Shown here: in pieces, positions 45,438-58,678 of the stretch
How positions within the stretch are numbered: position 1 is the stretch's first letter
Layout: each line of letters opens with the position of its first letter
Origin: Centrapalus pauciflorus
Taxonomy: Eukaryota; Streptophyta; Magnoliopsida; Asterales; Asteraceae
NCBI GenBank assembly: GCA_020465985.1
Contig: JAANYP010000758.1
Span: forward strand, 352,310-416,309
Reading direction: 5' to 3'
DNA: 64,000 nucleotides
The notes under the pieces: generated by a model
Told to the model about the DNA's origin: nothing
The model's input: the letters and a program-made list of their open reading frames with translations, nothing else
The model's database searches: none
Position numbers and translations under genes: made by a program

Positions 45438-48400
45438 TTAATCCATGTTTACCATACCAATATTTGATACCAGGAAAGTGAACCTTCCTACATCAAAAGG
45501 TTTTGTAAATAGATCAGCTAACTGATCATCAGTATGTATTTTGGTAACTTGGATTAATTTCTTTTCATTACAATCCCTTATAAAGTGAAATCTGATGTCT
45601 ATATGCTTGGTTTTTGGGAATTTCACTGGGTTTTGTACAATGCTGATTGCACTTGAATTGTCAATGTAAATAGGAGTGGATAAGAAGTTCATACCATAGT
45701 CTCTCAATTGATTTTGAATCCACATTACCTGGGAGCAACAGCTTGCAGCTGCTACATATTCTGCTTCAGTGGATGAGGTGGAAACAGTTGTCTGCTTTTT
45801 GCATTGCCAAGAGACCAGTCTTGCTCCTGAGTATTGACATCCACCAGTTGTGGATTTTCTGTCAATGTTGCATCCACCATAGTCACTGTCAGAGTAGGCT
45901 GTTAGTTCAAGGGGAGAGTCTTTAGGATACCATAGGCCTAATTGTGGTTGGCCTTTGAGATATCTAAAGATTCTCTTAACAGCAACCAAATGAGAATCCT
46001 TTGGAGAGCATTGAAACCTAGCACACACACAGACAGCAAACATAATATCAGGTCTAGAAGATGTTAGATACATAAGTGATCCTATAAGAGATCTGTATAA
46101 ATGAATGTCCACATCTATGCCATCTTTGTCTGTATGGAGCTGCTTGTGAGGATCCATTGGGGTGCTTGCAACTTTTGTGTCTTGATACCCAAACTTTTCC
46201 AGTATGTCTTTCACATACTTTGATTGACTTATGAAGAGACCAGTGGGCTTCTGCTTGACCTGCAATCCTAGAAAGAAAGTGAGTTCTCCCATTGAACTCT
46301 TTTGAAACTTGTTGTGCATTAAAGCCTCAAACTCTTTGCACAACCAATCATTTGTTGATCCAAAGATGATGTCAACATAGATTTGGACAAGCAGAATCTC
46401 AGCTTTGATGGACTTAGTGAAAAGTGTTTTGTCCAGAGTGCCTCTCTTGAACCCATTCTATTGAAGGTATGATGACTGAGTGTCATACCATGCTCTGGGA
46501 GCTTGATGGAGACCATAGAGAGCCTTGTCTAACTTGTAGACCCTGCTGGATACTTGTAGTCCTCAAAACCAGGAGGTTGACATACATAGACCTCTTCTTC
46601 AATTGTCCCATATAGAAAAGCAGACTTCACATCCATTTGATACACTTTAAAACCTTTGAAGCTTGCATAGGCCAAAAATAGTCTGATGGCTTCAATTCTT
46701 GCCACTGGAGCAAATACATCATCATAATCTATGCCTTCTTCTTGAGTGTACCCTTGAGCTACTAGCCTTGCTTTATTCTTGATAACTATTCCTCTCTCAT
46801 CTTTCTTGTTTCTGAACACCCATCTTGTACCAATTGCTCTCTTTCCTTTAGGAAGATCAACCAGTGTCCATACATTCTGAATCTTGAACTGTAGAAGCTC
46901 TTCTTGCATTGCCTCAATCCAGGATGAATCTTTCAATGCTTCTGATGCCTTTTTAGGTTCTAGTTGAGACATGAAACAGGCATGTTCAAAAGCAGCTAGA
47001 CTGAATTCAGGAACTGCTTGTTCAGCAGCAGAAGTCTCATTGTGAACCATTTTTCTTGTTTGCACAGGAGTACGTGGATCACCCATTATTTGACTAAGAG
47101 GATGATACTTGTGAACTCTAAGTGTAGGCTCTCTTTCTGTCTGAAAAGAGGATCCAAGATTTGTATCATCTCCATCAGGACTAGTGGATGGTTCAGCTTC
47201 TGGAGCAGCTTGACTTGAATCTGGGACTGTTTCCCTTTGTGTTGGAGCTGTTCTCTCAGGACTTGGGAGTGGCACTTCAGTGTCTGGATTTGTATCATGT
47301 GAAACATTTAGAACCCCTGGAGGGTCACATGACAGAAGTGGAATAGTGGTGTATTCATCCCAATGGGTTGAATCTGCAGCAGTTTGAAACTTTGTGCCAA
47401 CAGCTTGAGAATTTGTATTGACAGCTTCAAATCTGTTTGCATCAGCTTCTGCAGTATACTCAACAAAGCTCAGAGAATTTGTTAGTGAATCTAAATCAAA
47501 CAACCAATCAGGACCAGTGTCTTTGACATTTGCAGTATTTTCATTAAATTCAACATTGGCACTTTCTTCAGTGGTTTTAGACACACTGTTATATACTCTA
47601 TAGGCTTTGCTTTGAATTGAGTATCCTACAAAGAATCCTTTTTCAGCCTTACTTTCAAACTTCCCTAAGTGAGTCTTAGTATGAAGAATAGTACATGGAC
47701 ATCCAAAAGACTTAAAAAAGGCTATTAGGGGACTTCTATTATGGAATAATTCATAAGGAGTTTTCCCTTTAGATTGAACAACCTGAACCCTATTCAGAAC
47801 ATAACAGACTGTTTTAATAGCTTCTGCCCAGAAAGTCATTGGCAGATTTGAATCAGCTAACATTGTTCTAGCAGCCTCAATTAATGTTCTGTTCTTTCTT
47901 TCAGCTACACCATTTTGCTGTGGTGTTCTTGGTGCACTATATTGTCTAGCAATACCTTTGGACTCAAAAAAACTGTTTCTTAATGTGATTTTTAAATTCA
48001 GTTCCATTGTCTGATCTTATCACCTTAACTTTTGAGTTGGATTGGTTTTCTATCTTAAGAATAAATGACTTAACTAGCTCAGCAGTTTCATCTTTAGACC
48101 TAAGAAAGTAAACCCAAGTAAATCTGGTGAAATCATCAACAATAACTAAACAGTAAGCCTTTTTATTTAAACTCAAAACAGATGTTGGACCATATAGATC
48201 CATATGAATTAGCTGAAGAGCAGATGAGATTGAATTTACTTCTTTGGCCTTATGAGAAGTTTTGTGTTGCTTGCCTTTAAGACATGCTACACAATGATCA
48301 TCACATATGAACTCCTTTTGTGGTAAGCCTCTTACCAGATTCTTTTTGACTAAAACATTCATGGACTTGAAGTTCATGTGACACATCCTTCTATGCCAAA

Positions 48401-48920
48401 GAGCAGACTCATTGGATGATGCTTTGGATATCAAACAGCTTAAGGTATTTGATTTGGATAAAAGATCTGTGTCCAAACAGTAGACATCGTCCTTTCTTGG
48501 TGTTCTTAGTAAAACAAGATTTTCAGGAATTTTGAAATCTTTTGAAAGAACAATGCACTCAGAATCTGTAAACAAAACAATATTTTGTTTGTCACAGATT
48601 TGAGAGACACTTAATAAATTATACTTAAGCTGTTCAACATACAAAACATCATTGAAAATCATGTTGCCTGCATTAACAGTACCTTTACCTGTAACCTTAC
48701 CTCCTTTTGAGTTGCCTCCAAATGCAACAAATCCTCCATCAAAGCCTTTGAAATTTGACAAGCACTCAGAATTGCCTGTCATGTGCCTAGAGCATCCACT
48801 GTCCAAATGCCATCTTGTTTTATGAGGTGACCTGTGGTTGCCCTGCACAAATAAAAGCTTAGTCAGTAGTGGAGTAAACCCAAACCAAATTGGTTTTGGG
48901 TTGGCCTTGTGCATTGACAT
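45438..48920 (-). pseudogene. pol: F2-C pol polyprotein (frameshifted, YVDD damaged)
   Basis: Protease (DSGCSRHMTG, about 48780-48810), gag-pre-integrase, integrase (HMDLYGP, RSDNGTEF, QQNGVAERKN), linker without the foldback, reverse transcriptase and RNase H (AYSDSDYGG, STEAEYVAA), ending at 45438. Frames shift near 47990 and 46545, with further small changes near 46455. At about 46370-46376 three bases are missing so that the polymerase motif reads IYVDIIFG, with one catalytic Asp gone. The start of pol overlaps gag by at least 62 nt, exactly as in F2-B. Confidence 0.88.
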
Positions 48921-51516
48921 AACTAAATACTGTTTTTGACTTCGTATATTTAGTGAGATCCACTGATGGGGTCTTTGGAGAGTATTTAGTGATTATATGA
49001 GGTATCCAGGTATTTTGATCATCTTTTCTTCCAACAGTCTCAGATGATTCAAAAACAGTTCCAGATTGATGCTCAGTAGTTTGACCCGTGATTATACGGC
49101 TAACAGCTTCAGACTTTGCACTAACAGTTTCAGATTTTGCACTAACAGTCTGATCTTTTGCATCAGCAGTTTGATCTGAAGATTTGTCTTTGACACACCA
49201 TATTTGTTTAAAACTTAATTTAGGCTTTACCAAAACTTGTTTTTGGTGTGTGGACTGTTTTTTATTAACTTTTGAAAGTCTGTGATCAACTGTTTTCTTT
49301 GGAACTGTTGTAGCAGAAGGTTTGACCTTTGAATTTTTTACATGAGTAGGACTTGACTTTTTATGAATCACAGTCTATTTTGCAACAGCTGGTTTATAAA
49401 AACAATCCTTGGCCAAATGATTCTTCCTTCCACAGTGAAAACATTTTTTGACCGTTTGAATTGGAGAACCAGTTTTATTTGACAATTTCTGGTTCTTGTT
49501 CCTCTGATTTCCCCTTACCTGCTATTGTTTGGGAAACTTTTGAACACCACGCTTTTGGCATGTGCAGACTGGAACATTTTTACCCCTTCTATTATTCTTT
49601 GAGGAAGATGCAGTGTTACAGTAAGAATGTACAGAAACTTGTGAAGCAGCATTGCATACACTCATCTTCTCTTTTCCTTTCTTACTGGGGGCTTGGATAT
49701 CTATAGGTGCACTCATTGTTTTGTGGTCTTTCTCAACTGCTAGACACTCACAGTCTCTATTTTGAATCTGATCTTCTTTTGATTCAAGACTGTTATCAAG
49801 GATAGGATCTACAATAGTCATAGACTCATCCAGTGGTTCATTGACAAGTCTATCAGCAACTTCACTCATTGGATGAATGTATTTGTTGTTGTAAGGAGGT
49901 GGAGTAGCCCTGTAGCCTATGCCTTCTTTGGGATTAACCTGAGATTTTACCCTATCTTTAAATTGGACTTCCATTAGGTGTTCTAGCTTTTGATTAGCCA
50001 ATTTGAAGTTACCTAGATCTATATTGACAGATTCTAGTTTCTTATTAGCCTCTAACACCTTTTGTTCAGTTTCTTCTACATTTTTATTAAGGGATTCTAT
50101 TTTCTTATTTAGCTCCTTTTTCTCCCACTCATGATATGTTCTATCATGTCCCATTTGAATCTCATTATCCTTATAGTCATTGATCTGTTTTTCAAGATCT
50201 TCTATGGCTTGCATGTATTCATATCTCCTCTCTTCCATCTTAGCTAGGGTTTTGCACATGCTCTCATTATGGTCTCTGTACTTTTTAACCATATTTTTGC
50301 ATGATTGAGAGCAGAGTTTAGAATTTACCTCAGATGGTAGTTCAGTGGAGGAGACATTTGATGTTTCTGCCATCAGAGCTTGATTTTGAAATTCTTCCTC
50401 TGTCTGATCACTCCAGTCAAACACATTGTCTTCTTGAGAGACAAGTGTTGTTGATGATGAAGTCTGATTGGTCTGTGGAGGCCTTGATGACTGTTGACCT
50501 TGAGATTTAAATTCTCTGGCAAAGTGACCAAGCTTATGACATTTATAACACTCAACTTTTGACTTATCAAAAGCTGGTTTGCCTTCTGTTCTGGCTTGAA
50601 AGTTGGTCCTGCCAGTTTTTTTAAGAAACCTTTTGGCCCTCATGGTCAGCATTGCATGTTGCCACTTCAAATCCATTTCTTCAAGATCATCTGGATGAAT
50701 CTGTTCTAGATCTTCAGCATTTAGAGCAAACAGTCCATCATTGGCAACAAAAGCCTCATAGTGAGCTTCAGTAGAGTTGCCATCACTGCCTGAAAAGGAA
50801 TCACTGCCATTAGATTTTTCAGATGACAGAAGAGCAGTATTGTGATTATAAGAAAGTGATTTCTTTTTAGTATCAATCTCAGTCTCAAACACTCTCAGAC
50901 TGTTGTACAGATCATCCAGTTCTATTTCATCAAGAGTGTCTTTTGTTCTCCATTGTGCAGCATAAACTGTCCATTCTTCTCCAAGAGATCTGAGAAACTT
51001 TCTGTTGACCTCATCTTGATCCAGGCTGACTTTTGCACTTTCCAGTTCACTGATTAGTTTGTTGAACCTGTCAAAGATTTGAGTAAGGTTTTCATTCTTG
51101 CCACCAGAAAAGTTCTCATACTGCTATTTCAAAAGATCCTTTTGATTTCTCTTGGTACTGGCATTACCAGCAAATCTTTTCTCTAAATCATTCCAAAGAG
51201 AATGAGCAGTATAAAACTTTTTGAACTGATGTTGATAAGCATTAGGAATGGCTATTTGTAAAAGTGTAAGAGCTTTCACTTCATTCATTCTAGCCTTTCT
51301 TTCAAGTTCAGTTTTTGTAGGAGTTTTGACTGGTTTTCCCTCATCATCAAGTTCTGGATCAACTACAGGAGGAAATTCAACAGCTTCCCATATGGCATAA
51401 TCAATGAATTGAATGTGCTGTTGAATCCTGAGTTTCCACATCTCAAACTCAGTGGGCTTGAGCATAGGCACTTTGAATCCCTCCCCAGATCCACTGCTGC
51501 TATTATCAAATTCCAT
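48859..51516 (-). pseudogene. gag: F2-C gag polyprotein (three TAG stops)
   Basis: ATG at 51516 (MEFDNSSSGSGEGFKV). The layout follows F2-B: capsid region, first zinc-knuckle region (about 50510-50555, its last Cys replaced: CYKCHKLGHFAREF), coiled-coil-like segment, second knuckle (about 49405-49450) and basic tail. In-frame TAG codons stand at 51124-51126, 49522-49524 and 49375-49377; the frame is otherwise continuous. At the same positions F2-B reads CAG. The middle one is shared with F2-D. Confidence 0.87.
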
Positions 51517-51577
51517 TGCAAAAGATTAAAAGTTTAAAAGAAAGCTTTCGACTTTGAAAAACAAAGAACGACCTGTG

Positions 51578-51589
51578 GCTCTGATACCA
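51578..51589 (-). other. F2-C primer-binding site
   Basis: GCTCTGATACCA, the complement of the initiator-Met tRNA end, two bases from the LTR. Confidence 0.9.
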
Positions 51590-51591
51590 CT

Positions 51592-52254
51592 TGTCAGGAT
51601 CTGAAACTAATTAACCAAGACTAACTGATTTGAATTTATCAGAGTATAAATCAATAATCTTGCTTTGAATCAAAGTTTAATTAAGAAGTTTGCGGAATAA
51701 CACTTAATTATTTAAACAAAAGCTTTTAGAATCAATATCAAATAAACACAAGTAATAATCAAAACTGCTTGTATTGCTAACTTCAATGATTACAATCACC
51801 TCTAATCTGTTTGATTAGACGAAGAACACAAATTGTTCTTAGGGTTTTTACAACCTTAGAGGCTTATGAAAACTTAAACAAAAAGCAATTTCAAACTTGA
51901 ATACGCAGAAAACTCCTATACAATAGAAAGACCTATTCTACGTATTTATATTGCTTCTTGATTTGTTTCCTTGAAGGACTATGACTTCACTGATAGTAGA
52001 TACGCTGGAATCTTCGTGTAGATATCTTTTCCTGAATATCAGCACTTTCTGTTTATGAAACTGTTGAGCAGCTTGAATCACTTGACAGCTTGAACAGAGC
52101 AGCTTGAGTTGATTTACTCTGGCAGCTTGAACTTTTACACTGGCAGCTCGAGATTCTTCAACTAACAGCATGAACTTTGTATTTACACAGAAATTCTACT
52201 AACAGTTTGAGAAGTCTAACTAACAGCTTGAACTACTTAGACTATTTCCCAACA
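51592..52254 (-). repeat. F2-C 5' LTR
   Basis: 663 bp, TGTCAGGATC...CCCAACA, followed by the CAAGA duplication. The promoter TATA box is noted separately. Confidence 0.95.
51943..51950 (-). promoter_or_regulatory. TATA box of F2-C 5' LTR
   Basis: Plus-strand TATTTATA reads TATAAATA on the element strand, about 305 bp inside the LTR. It is conserved in F2-B (33184-33191) and F2-D (17983-17990) and altered in the F2-A 3' LTR. Confidence 0.65.
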
Positions 52255-52259
52255 CAAGA

Positions 52260-52883
52260 TCCATGCCTCTCATGGTACCTAAGTTTCTGAGGATAGTAGA
52301 GAAGTAATTTCATTCCTCATGCAGTATGTCCAGAAACTTGTTCACCGAAGTTAAGTTGTCTTTAGTGATCCCAATAGCTTTGAGATCATTTATCAAGGTA
52401 GTGAACCTGGTGTAGCTTTCAGTGAGAGTCTCCTTTGGCTTTGCAAAGAACAGTTCATATTGTCTAACAGGATTATTGATCCTGTTATCCAATGTGATTG
52501 TGGGGCCATCATATATCGTACACAGAGTATCCCACATTTCTTTTTCAAACTTCATCTTCTCAACCTGTTTGAACAGATAAGGTTGTTCCTGGCCTTTGCA
52601 TCAAGGGTAACCAGAAATTTGTCTTCATCAGACCATTGAGCTTTTGCCTTTACAATGGTCTTGATTTTAGAAACAGTTCCTTCAGCAGCAGGAGTTATAG
52701 TAGTGACAGAAGTTGGCACATAGGGACCTTCCATCTCTATCTCTGGTAGTTGTACATCCAGATTCTATAAATAGAGCATCATTCTGCACTTCCAGCCAGA
52801 GAAGTTCTGATGATTGAACTTAGGAGGTTGGTCGTTGACCCATTGTCATAGTAAGTGGAGGAGTTGGCAGAACTATTGTCCAT
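52260..52883 (-). pseudogene. gag: F1-B gag, N-terminal part
   Basis: ATG at 52883, MDNSSANSSTYYDNG, closely similar to the start of F1-A gag at 3174. The capsid region continues (MEGPYVPTSVTTI, GPTITLDNRINN, NKFLDILHEE), with frame breaks near 52790, 52555 and 52310. F2-C is inserted after the codons for a GMDL block, and the same gag resumes at 41278. Confidence 0.83.
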
Positions 52884-52935
52884 GATGGGAAATAGGGAGG
52901 TGTAAGAGATCTAGAGTTAACACACACTCTAAACA

Positions 52936-52947
52936 GCTCTGATACCA
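52936..52947 (-). other. F1-B primer-binding site
   Basis: GCTCTGATACCA, intact, two bases from the LTR. The leader between here and gag has no MITE, unlike F1-A. Confidence 0.9.
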
Positions 52948-52949
52948 GT

Positions 52950-54021
52950 TGTAGGTCCCAAAAGGTTTCCCAAGTATGTTGTTGTAAGCTGTAGAGGGGG
53001 GTGAATACAGCTATTTAAAATCTCAACACACTTTTCTCAATGTTTGTATGTATATATCAACAAGTGTTAATTACGAACAAGTTTGAACTGGGGAATAGTT
53101 CAAACTGAGATGACATAAACAACAGACAGAAAACTAATCTAAGACACACTCAGACTACTTACAATGAATACACTCACTAATTTTATAAGATAGACAGATA
53201 GCTTGAACAAGAACAGCTTGGACACACTGACCTATTCTCTTCTAAGCAGACTTTGCAGGCATGAAAACACAATTCTTTTGCAAGTTATGGATATCTCTCT
53301 CTTGGTATTCTCACATTCCTTAGAAGCTTCCCTTTATACTCTCTCAGAGAATACTGGTGAAACTCCCTCATTGGATGCAGAGATAGTGGAGTGTCTTTCC
53401 AAAAAGACAAAACTGCTTTTCTACACATTCTGACAGAACAACATTTGTCCCTATGTAGTAGAATCTTTGTCTTTTTCATTTTGTCTCTGTTGCAGATTGC
53501 TTTACCTTAAAGAGGAATGTCAAATTTAATCCTTTCGTCTTCTTGTATAGCCATTTTGATATAAGAAACGGTCTGTCACCCATTTCAAATATCCACTTTG
53601 TCTTCATGTATCAGAACACCTTGGGCAGTGCAAGCAGCTTCTAATTTTCCACTTTGTCTTCGACTTGCAAACTGATCTTTTCATCCAAGACAATACATGA
53701 TGACATGGAAACAAATTCCATAAAGTGTATAACCTGTTCACAAACAGTAGACGACTTAGTTTTTATCCAAGCTGCTCAACAGGCATGAGCAGCGTAGACA
53801 GTATATGTCCAGCCTGTCCAACAGATTAGGACAGCATGGGCAATCTGCCTAAGTTACAACTAATGTAACAAGGTGAGCAGCTTTGACTAATATTGCAAAT
53901 CACTTATCAGATTTCAATAAGACATTAACAGGCCTTAAATTATACCCTTTAAGTGTATCAAACAGGTTTGATTTATAATCTCCCCATATGATATAGAACA
54001 GGTTTTATTGGGGCCCAAACA
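52950..54021 (-). repeat. F1-B 5' LTR
   Basis: 1072 bp, TGTAGGTCCC...CCCAAACA on the plus strand. A likely TATA box reads TATAAA on the minus strand at 53333-53338. Words CAGCCTGTCC, AAGCTGCTC and AACAGG recur between 53770 and 53880. A second AGGGGAGAT-like tract lies near 53980. The right flank is gypsy gag. Confidence 0.88.
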
Positions 54022-54795
54022 TCCTCCAGCAGGGATAAAGTCTTGCTCAAGAATTCGAGCAGCTTCAACAACTTCAGCATAATTGGAGTACCTTTGGTGC
54101 TTCAAAAATTTCTGGTACTCGGGATGTAGACCAATTAGAAAGCGGTCGATCTTTCGCTCCTACGTAGCAACTTGGTAGTCAGATAGTAGGCTAACATGAG
54201 TAAATTCAGTCTCATACTCAGTCATCGATTTGTTCCTTGAGTAAGAGACATCAATTTCTCCTACAGACGCTATTTTTCATCAGCCGGGCAGTACTGACGA
54301 AAGAAAATCACCTTGAAGTCTTCCCAAGATAGGGATTTAATACAGTTGGCTCTGTGCATATTCTCATGATATCTCCACCACATAATAGCGCCCCTTCGAA
54401 TAATGTTGTAGCGAAGCTGTCCTTCGACTCTTCAGTGCAATCACTAACAAGATATATGCACTGATGCCAGTTTCCCACTCGAGCGCCTCGATAGACATAG
54501 CAACTCCTTTGAAAGGTTGAGCTCCGCAAGCCTTGAAGTAATGGAAGTTCCAGCCTTTAGGAAGGACTACAGGAATGTCCTCCTCATCAGTGTCATCATT
54601 ACGACGTCCGATAACCTCTTGTTGTTTCTTCATACGCTCTTATCTACGCCTAGTTTTGGCTTCATCGCGAGCACGAAACTGGTCTTCCATATGCTTAGCT
54701 TGACGCTCATTATTTTCATTGAGCATCGTTTGCATCATTTGCATGATCTGTTTAGGAGTGAGTCCACCTCTATCCCCTTTACCAGATCCAGACAT
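54022..54795 (-). pseudogene. gag: G2: Ty3/gypsy gag, N-terminal part
   Basis: ATG at 54795 (MSGSGKGDRGGLTPKQ), then a Gln/Met/Arg-rich helix and, after small breaks, PVVLPKGWNFHYFKACGAQPF, the typical start of a plant gypsy gag. Further left are decayed pieces ending near DFIPAGG at 54022, where F1-B is inserted. No zinc knuckle, protease or polymerase of this element is in view. Frameshifts near 54640 and 54370. Confidence 0.75.
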
Positions 54796-54966
54796 ATTCT
54801 GAAATATTATAAATTGTGCTTGCATAAGAATCGGTATACTCCTATTCTACCCCATATGCCCAATTCCTAAAGCAAAGTCATAACCAATCTCAGTTCAAGT
54901 TAAAGCCTAGATATTCGAAGCTAATATCTTTGCTTAAAAGTTTGAGTCCATGTGTTATTGCCAACA
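54796..54966 (-). other. G2 leader, left part
   Basis: 5' leader of G2 between gag and the solo LTR insertion. It resumes at 57841 after the duplication. No ORF. Confidence 0.55.
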
Positions 54967-55915
54967 GGTCACACCCCGTTACCCTGGTTGGAAACGAAGC
55001 GTGACGTCGCGGAAGCGTAACCATAATCATAACGAACGACCACTATATGGACGTTTTCAAAGTTACATTGATTTAACTTCAAATATAAATATTGTTTTAC
55101 ATAACCAAAATACAGCGTAAGTAGTTCTTAAAATACCATGATTTAAATACACAATTTAGTTTATCAGGAAAGATGAAAATAAATCTCCGATTTTGAAAAT
55201 GATGCGACTCCAAAATGAACGTAAGCCTTGGAATGCTTCCGATAAATGCGTATGTCTTAATCACCTGAAAATACATGCTGAAATACGTCAACAAATTGTT
55301 GGTGAGCTCATAGGTTTACGTGAAAAGACCAATTGTATGGACATTATCAGATGAGTTGAATTTATAAAGCATAATTTCCAAGTATGTATTACATAAACCA
55401 TCATGCAACCGAAACTAATTAAATGAGTTTGCGCTGTGCAGTATTCCCATATGTAATACCGTGTGTTGAATATATATGCATCCCGCCGTTAGCCAATTAA
55501 GACTAACCCGAATGGGGGACATGACTCCCGATAGATCTATCCATAATATATTCATGCTTGCAAATAAATGCAATTAACGGTTCATGATTTGAGGGCTGAT
55601 GGAACCACATGTTTAATACATAATAGAAATGAAGTTGTTTCCGTGTCCATATGAACACGGTGCATGTATTTCCACCCCAAAAGATAGTGAACATAGGGGC
55701 TATGAAGACTCACCGCATGTTGATGGCAAAATGATCGTAAAAACGACGATTTACGTTGTTGATGAGTGACGACACCAGACACGTTTGACCAAGTCCTAAA
55801 TGATATGAGGGACTTAATAACTCCCATATATATGATAATATGTAAGTATAATGGTTTTTATGTTTTAAATCACCCAACTTTACAAGTTTATAAATAAAAC
55901 TCACTTAAAACGTCA

Positions 55916-55920
<5 letters not shown>

Positions 55921-56006
<86 letters not shown>
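55921..56006. repeat. (TA)n microsatellite, left
   Basis: Uninterrupted alternating AT of about 86 bases adjoining the MITE. Confidence 0.95.
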
Positions 56007-56404
<398 letters not shown>

Positions 56405-57840
56405 CAGCTTTTTAAAGGTTTTTCGGCCTACTTTGAGGCTGTTTTAAACCAAGCTCCAAAACGATTTAGCCTTTGGTTTTCTTAGACATTAAACTACTAT
56501 ATACAAAGAATTTTTAAAGTCAAGAACGTCCATTCTTCGAGGTGTTTAGGTTAGGGAAAAAGCTCGTTAAAAACCCTATGTTGGCCATTTTTGAGCCGTC
56601 AAACTTCCGGGTTCCCAAATAATATCTGGAGATTTCAAACTCCATAATAAATTCTGAAAACTTCCAGATAAAGACATAGATCTAACTTTTGAGAGAACAA
56701 TCAACTCATTTTGTTAAGTTATGAATTAGTTAGGATTTTTCAAAGTTGATGCAACATTTCTACCGAAATTCCGTAATTCGTAAACTTGAAATAGCTTGTG
56801 ATTCTTGTTGTTTATCCAAAAACTAATTGTATAAAAGTTATAAAACACATTTATATAACTTGTTTTCATAATATTTTCACTTATATGATGTGTTTATACA
56901 TTTATAAACACATTTGAAGAAAACAACTTAAAAACAAAAACTAGTGATTTATAAACTTGAGTTTTTTATGAAACTTGTTGTTGTTGGTGATTATATATAT
57001 TATGCAAGACTTATATAAACATAAATATAAGTAATAATAAGTTAGTACTTACATACTTTGATGTATTAGAAGAATGCAAACAAGTAGAAGTTGAATTCTT
57101 GAAAAGTTGCACCAAGAACATTTGAAATAAACTTGAAGAAACAAAAGTTGCAAACTTGGCTTTGTATGAGGCCTTGTGGCCGGATCATAGAGAGGAGAGA
57201 AGAGAGTGTTTTTGTGTTTCCAAGATCTGAAGAATGAAGTTGAGATGAGGTCTCTATTTATAGAAGAGAAAAGGTGGTAAAATGATGAGAAAAGTGGAGG
57301 TTGAGTGCACATCTTTGCAAAGTGAGGTAAAGTTGATGGAGATTGTGATGTAGATGGTGCATGGGACTCCAAATAAAATATTTGAAGTCAATTATAGGTG
57401 GTACTATGGGGGGTGGCCGGCCTAAGGGGTATAAAAAGGGTATTTTCCATTTTTTTGTATAAATGTATTTAGAATGTATTCTTGTATTCCCCTTTTTTTT
57501 GTAATTTCATAAATACATTTGAATGCCTTTATTTCATGACTTGTTTTAGTCTTGCATAATTAATGTTAAGTAAGTGTATTAATGAATGATTAGTGTTACT
57601 AATCTTAATTTAGTTATGTACTTAGTTGAATTAATCCATCATATCGCAAATCGATCGGATTAATTAATTTGCCGATTCATCGCACCGATGAAATTGTTTC
57701 TAATTGACTAGAATTTCCTTATGAACTTTGTTAATCACCTTGATTAATTGTTAATGACCACTGATTAGGTTAAAACTTGGTAATAAATATTGATTAGGTC
57801 ATAGTTGCTAACATGGTTTAGTGTCGGATGTTACACAACA

Positions 57841-58678
57841 CCTGAATCCCTCAAACTAATACTCTGATACCATCCTGTCACATCCTTGCTTTAATCATGC
57901 ATAAATAATCCCAAGACTAATTAACAATTGCCATAATAATCATATTAAGTATAAAGCTTGCATAAAACTAAATGAAGTATTACAACCAGTCATGCACTAT
58001 ACATACTACCAGGTTACAGTACTAAGTTGCTATTACATCACGATAATAATAAAATCAGCTACCTAGATCCCAAGGCATCACAAAGCTAAATCACAAGCTG
58101 AATAGTGAGCTAAAGGTCCTCTAGGTTGATCAGAAAGTAGACCTAAGCAGACGGTCCAACTTGTTATTTACCTTTTCCTATAAAATTTTGGGTAGCAACT
58201 TTAAGCTAATTGCTTGGTGAGATAACATAAAATCATGATGCATATATGATATGTGGCTAGAAGAAATATGCCTATAAGGGCTTCACCAAATTAAAGCTTG
58301 CATTATAGTAATTGCTTATACCAGAATAATAGCTTGCACCAATTGAGACAAAGCACCCTGATAAGGAAATGCTACCACTAGGGTTACCACTTACAGAAGA
58401 TCAGTTTGTGATACGGGGCTAGCTTCCCACATAAATGCATGGCATAGTGGTAAGCATCAGATTTGCTTGCAATAGTGTAAAATTCTCATCAAATGCACAA
58501 AGAACTCTTAAACAAGGCTTGCTGTATAATAAGTGAGAGACAGGAAATTAACAGTAAATTAATGCATATGAATAGAATAAATGTGAGATATGGATAAGCC
58601 GGGCACCGCCTGTGCCTCAGTGTTCACCTTCACTCACAAAAATCTATTGAAGGCTGAAGGAAGCATATAGAAGCAAAG
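57841..58678 (-). mobile_element. G2 leader remainder, primer site and 5' LTR (partial)
   Basis: After the CAACA duplication the G2 leader continues to CTCTGATACCA (57862-57872), an initiator-Met-type primer site on the minus strand. Three bases later an LTR starts TGTCACATCC at 57876. It runs to 58678, where F3-B is inserted; the rest would lie beyond the window. No ORF. Confidence 0.7.

Larger units (their letters stand above)
41284..52254 (-). mobile_element. F2-C: full-length Sirevirus-like element
   Basis: Complete 10.97-kb insertion flanked by CAAGA at 41279-41283 and 52255-52259, inside F1-B gag. Both LTRs, primer site, gag, pol, spacer, third ORF and polypurine tract are present. By eye I find about eight differences between its LTRs over 662 bp, so it is young. 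It still carries several stops and frameshifts and one catalytic deletion. A PIF/Harbinger-like MITE is inserted in its spacer. Confidence 0.95.
22182..54021 (-). mobile_element. F1-B: nested Sirevirus-like element
   Basis: Minus-strand F1 element whose parts resume in order on either side of two insertions. From right to left: 5' LTR, primer site, gag part 1, [F2-C], gag part 2, pol, spacer, third ORF part 1, [F2-B], third ORF part 2, polypurine tract, 3' LTR remnant. Without the two nested elements it is about 12.5 kb, a typical Sirevirus size. The right end lies in gypsy gag (flank tcctc); the left end is truncated against F3-A, so its duplication cannot be checked. The LTR pieces look roughly 90 per cent alike by eye, older than the elements nested in it. 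Confidence 0.85.

Noticed and set aside
57049..57372. 107-codon minus-strand ORF beginning MESHAPSTSQ
   Set aside because: It lies inside the solo LTR around its TATA box, has no recognisable domain, and its composition is that of translated LTR sequence.
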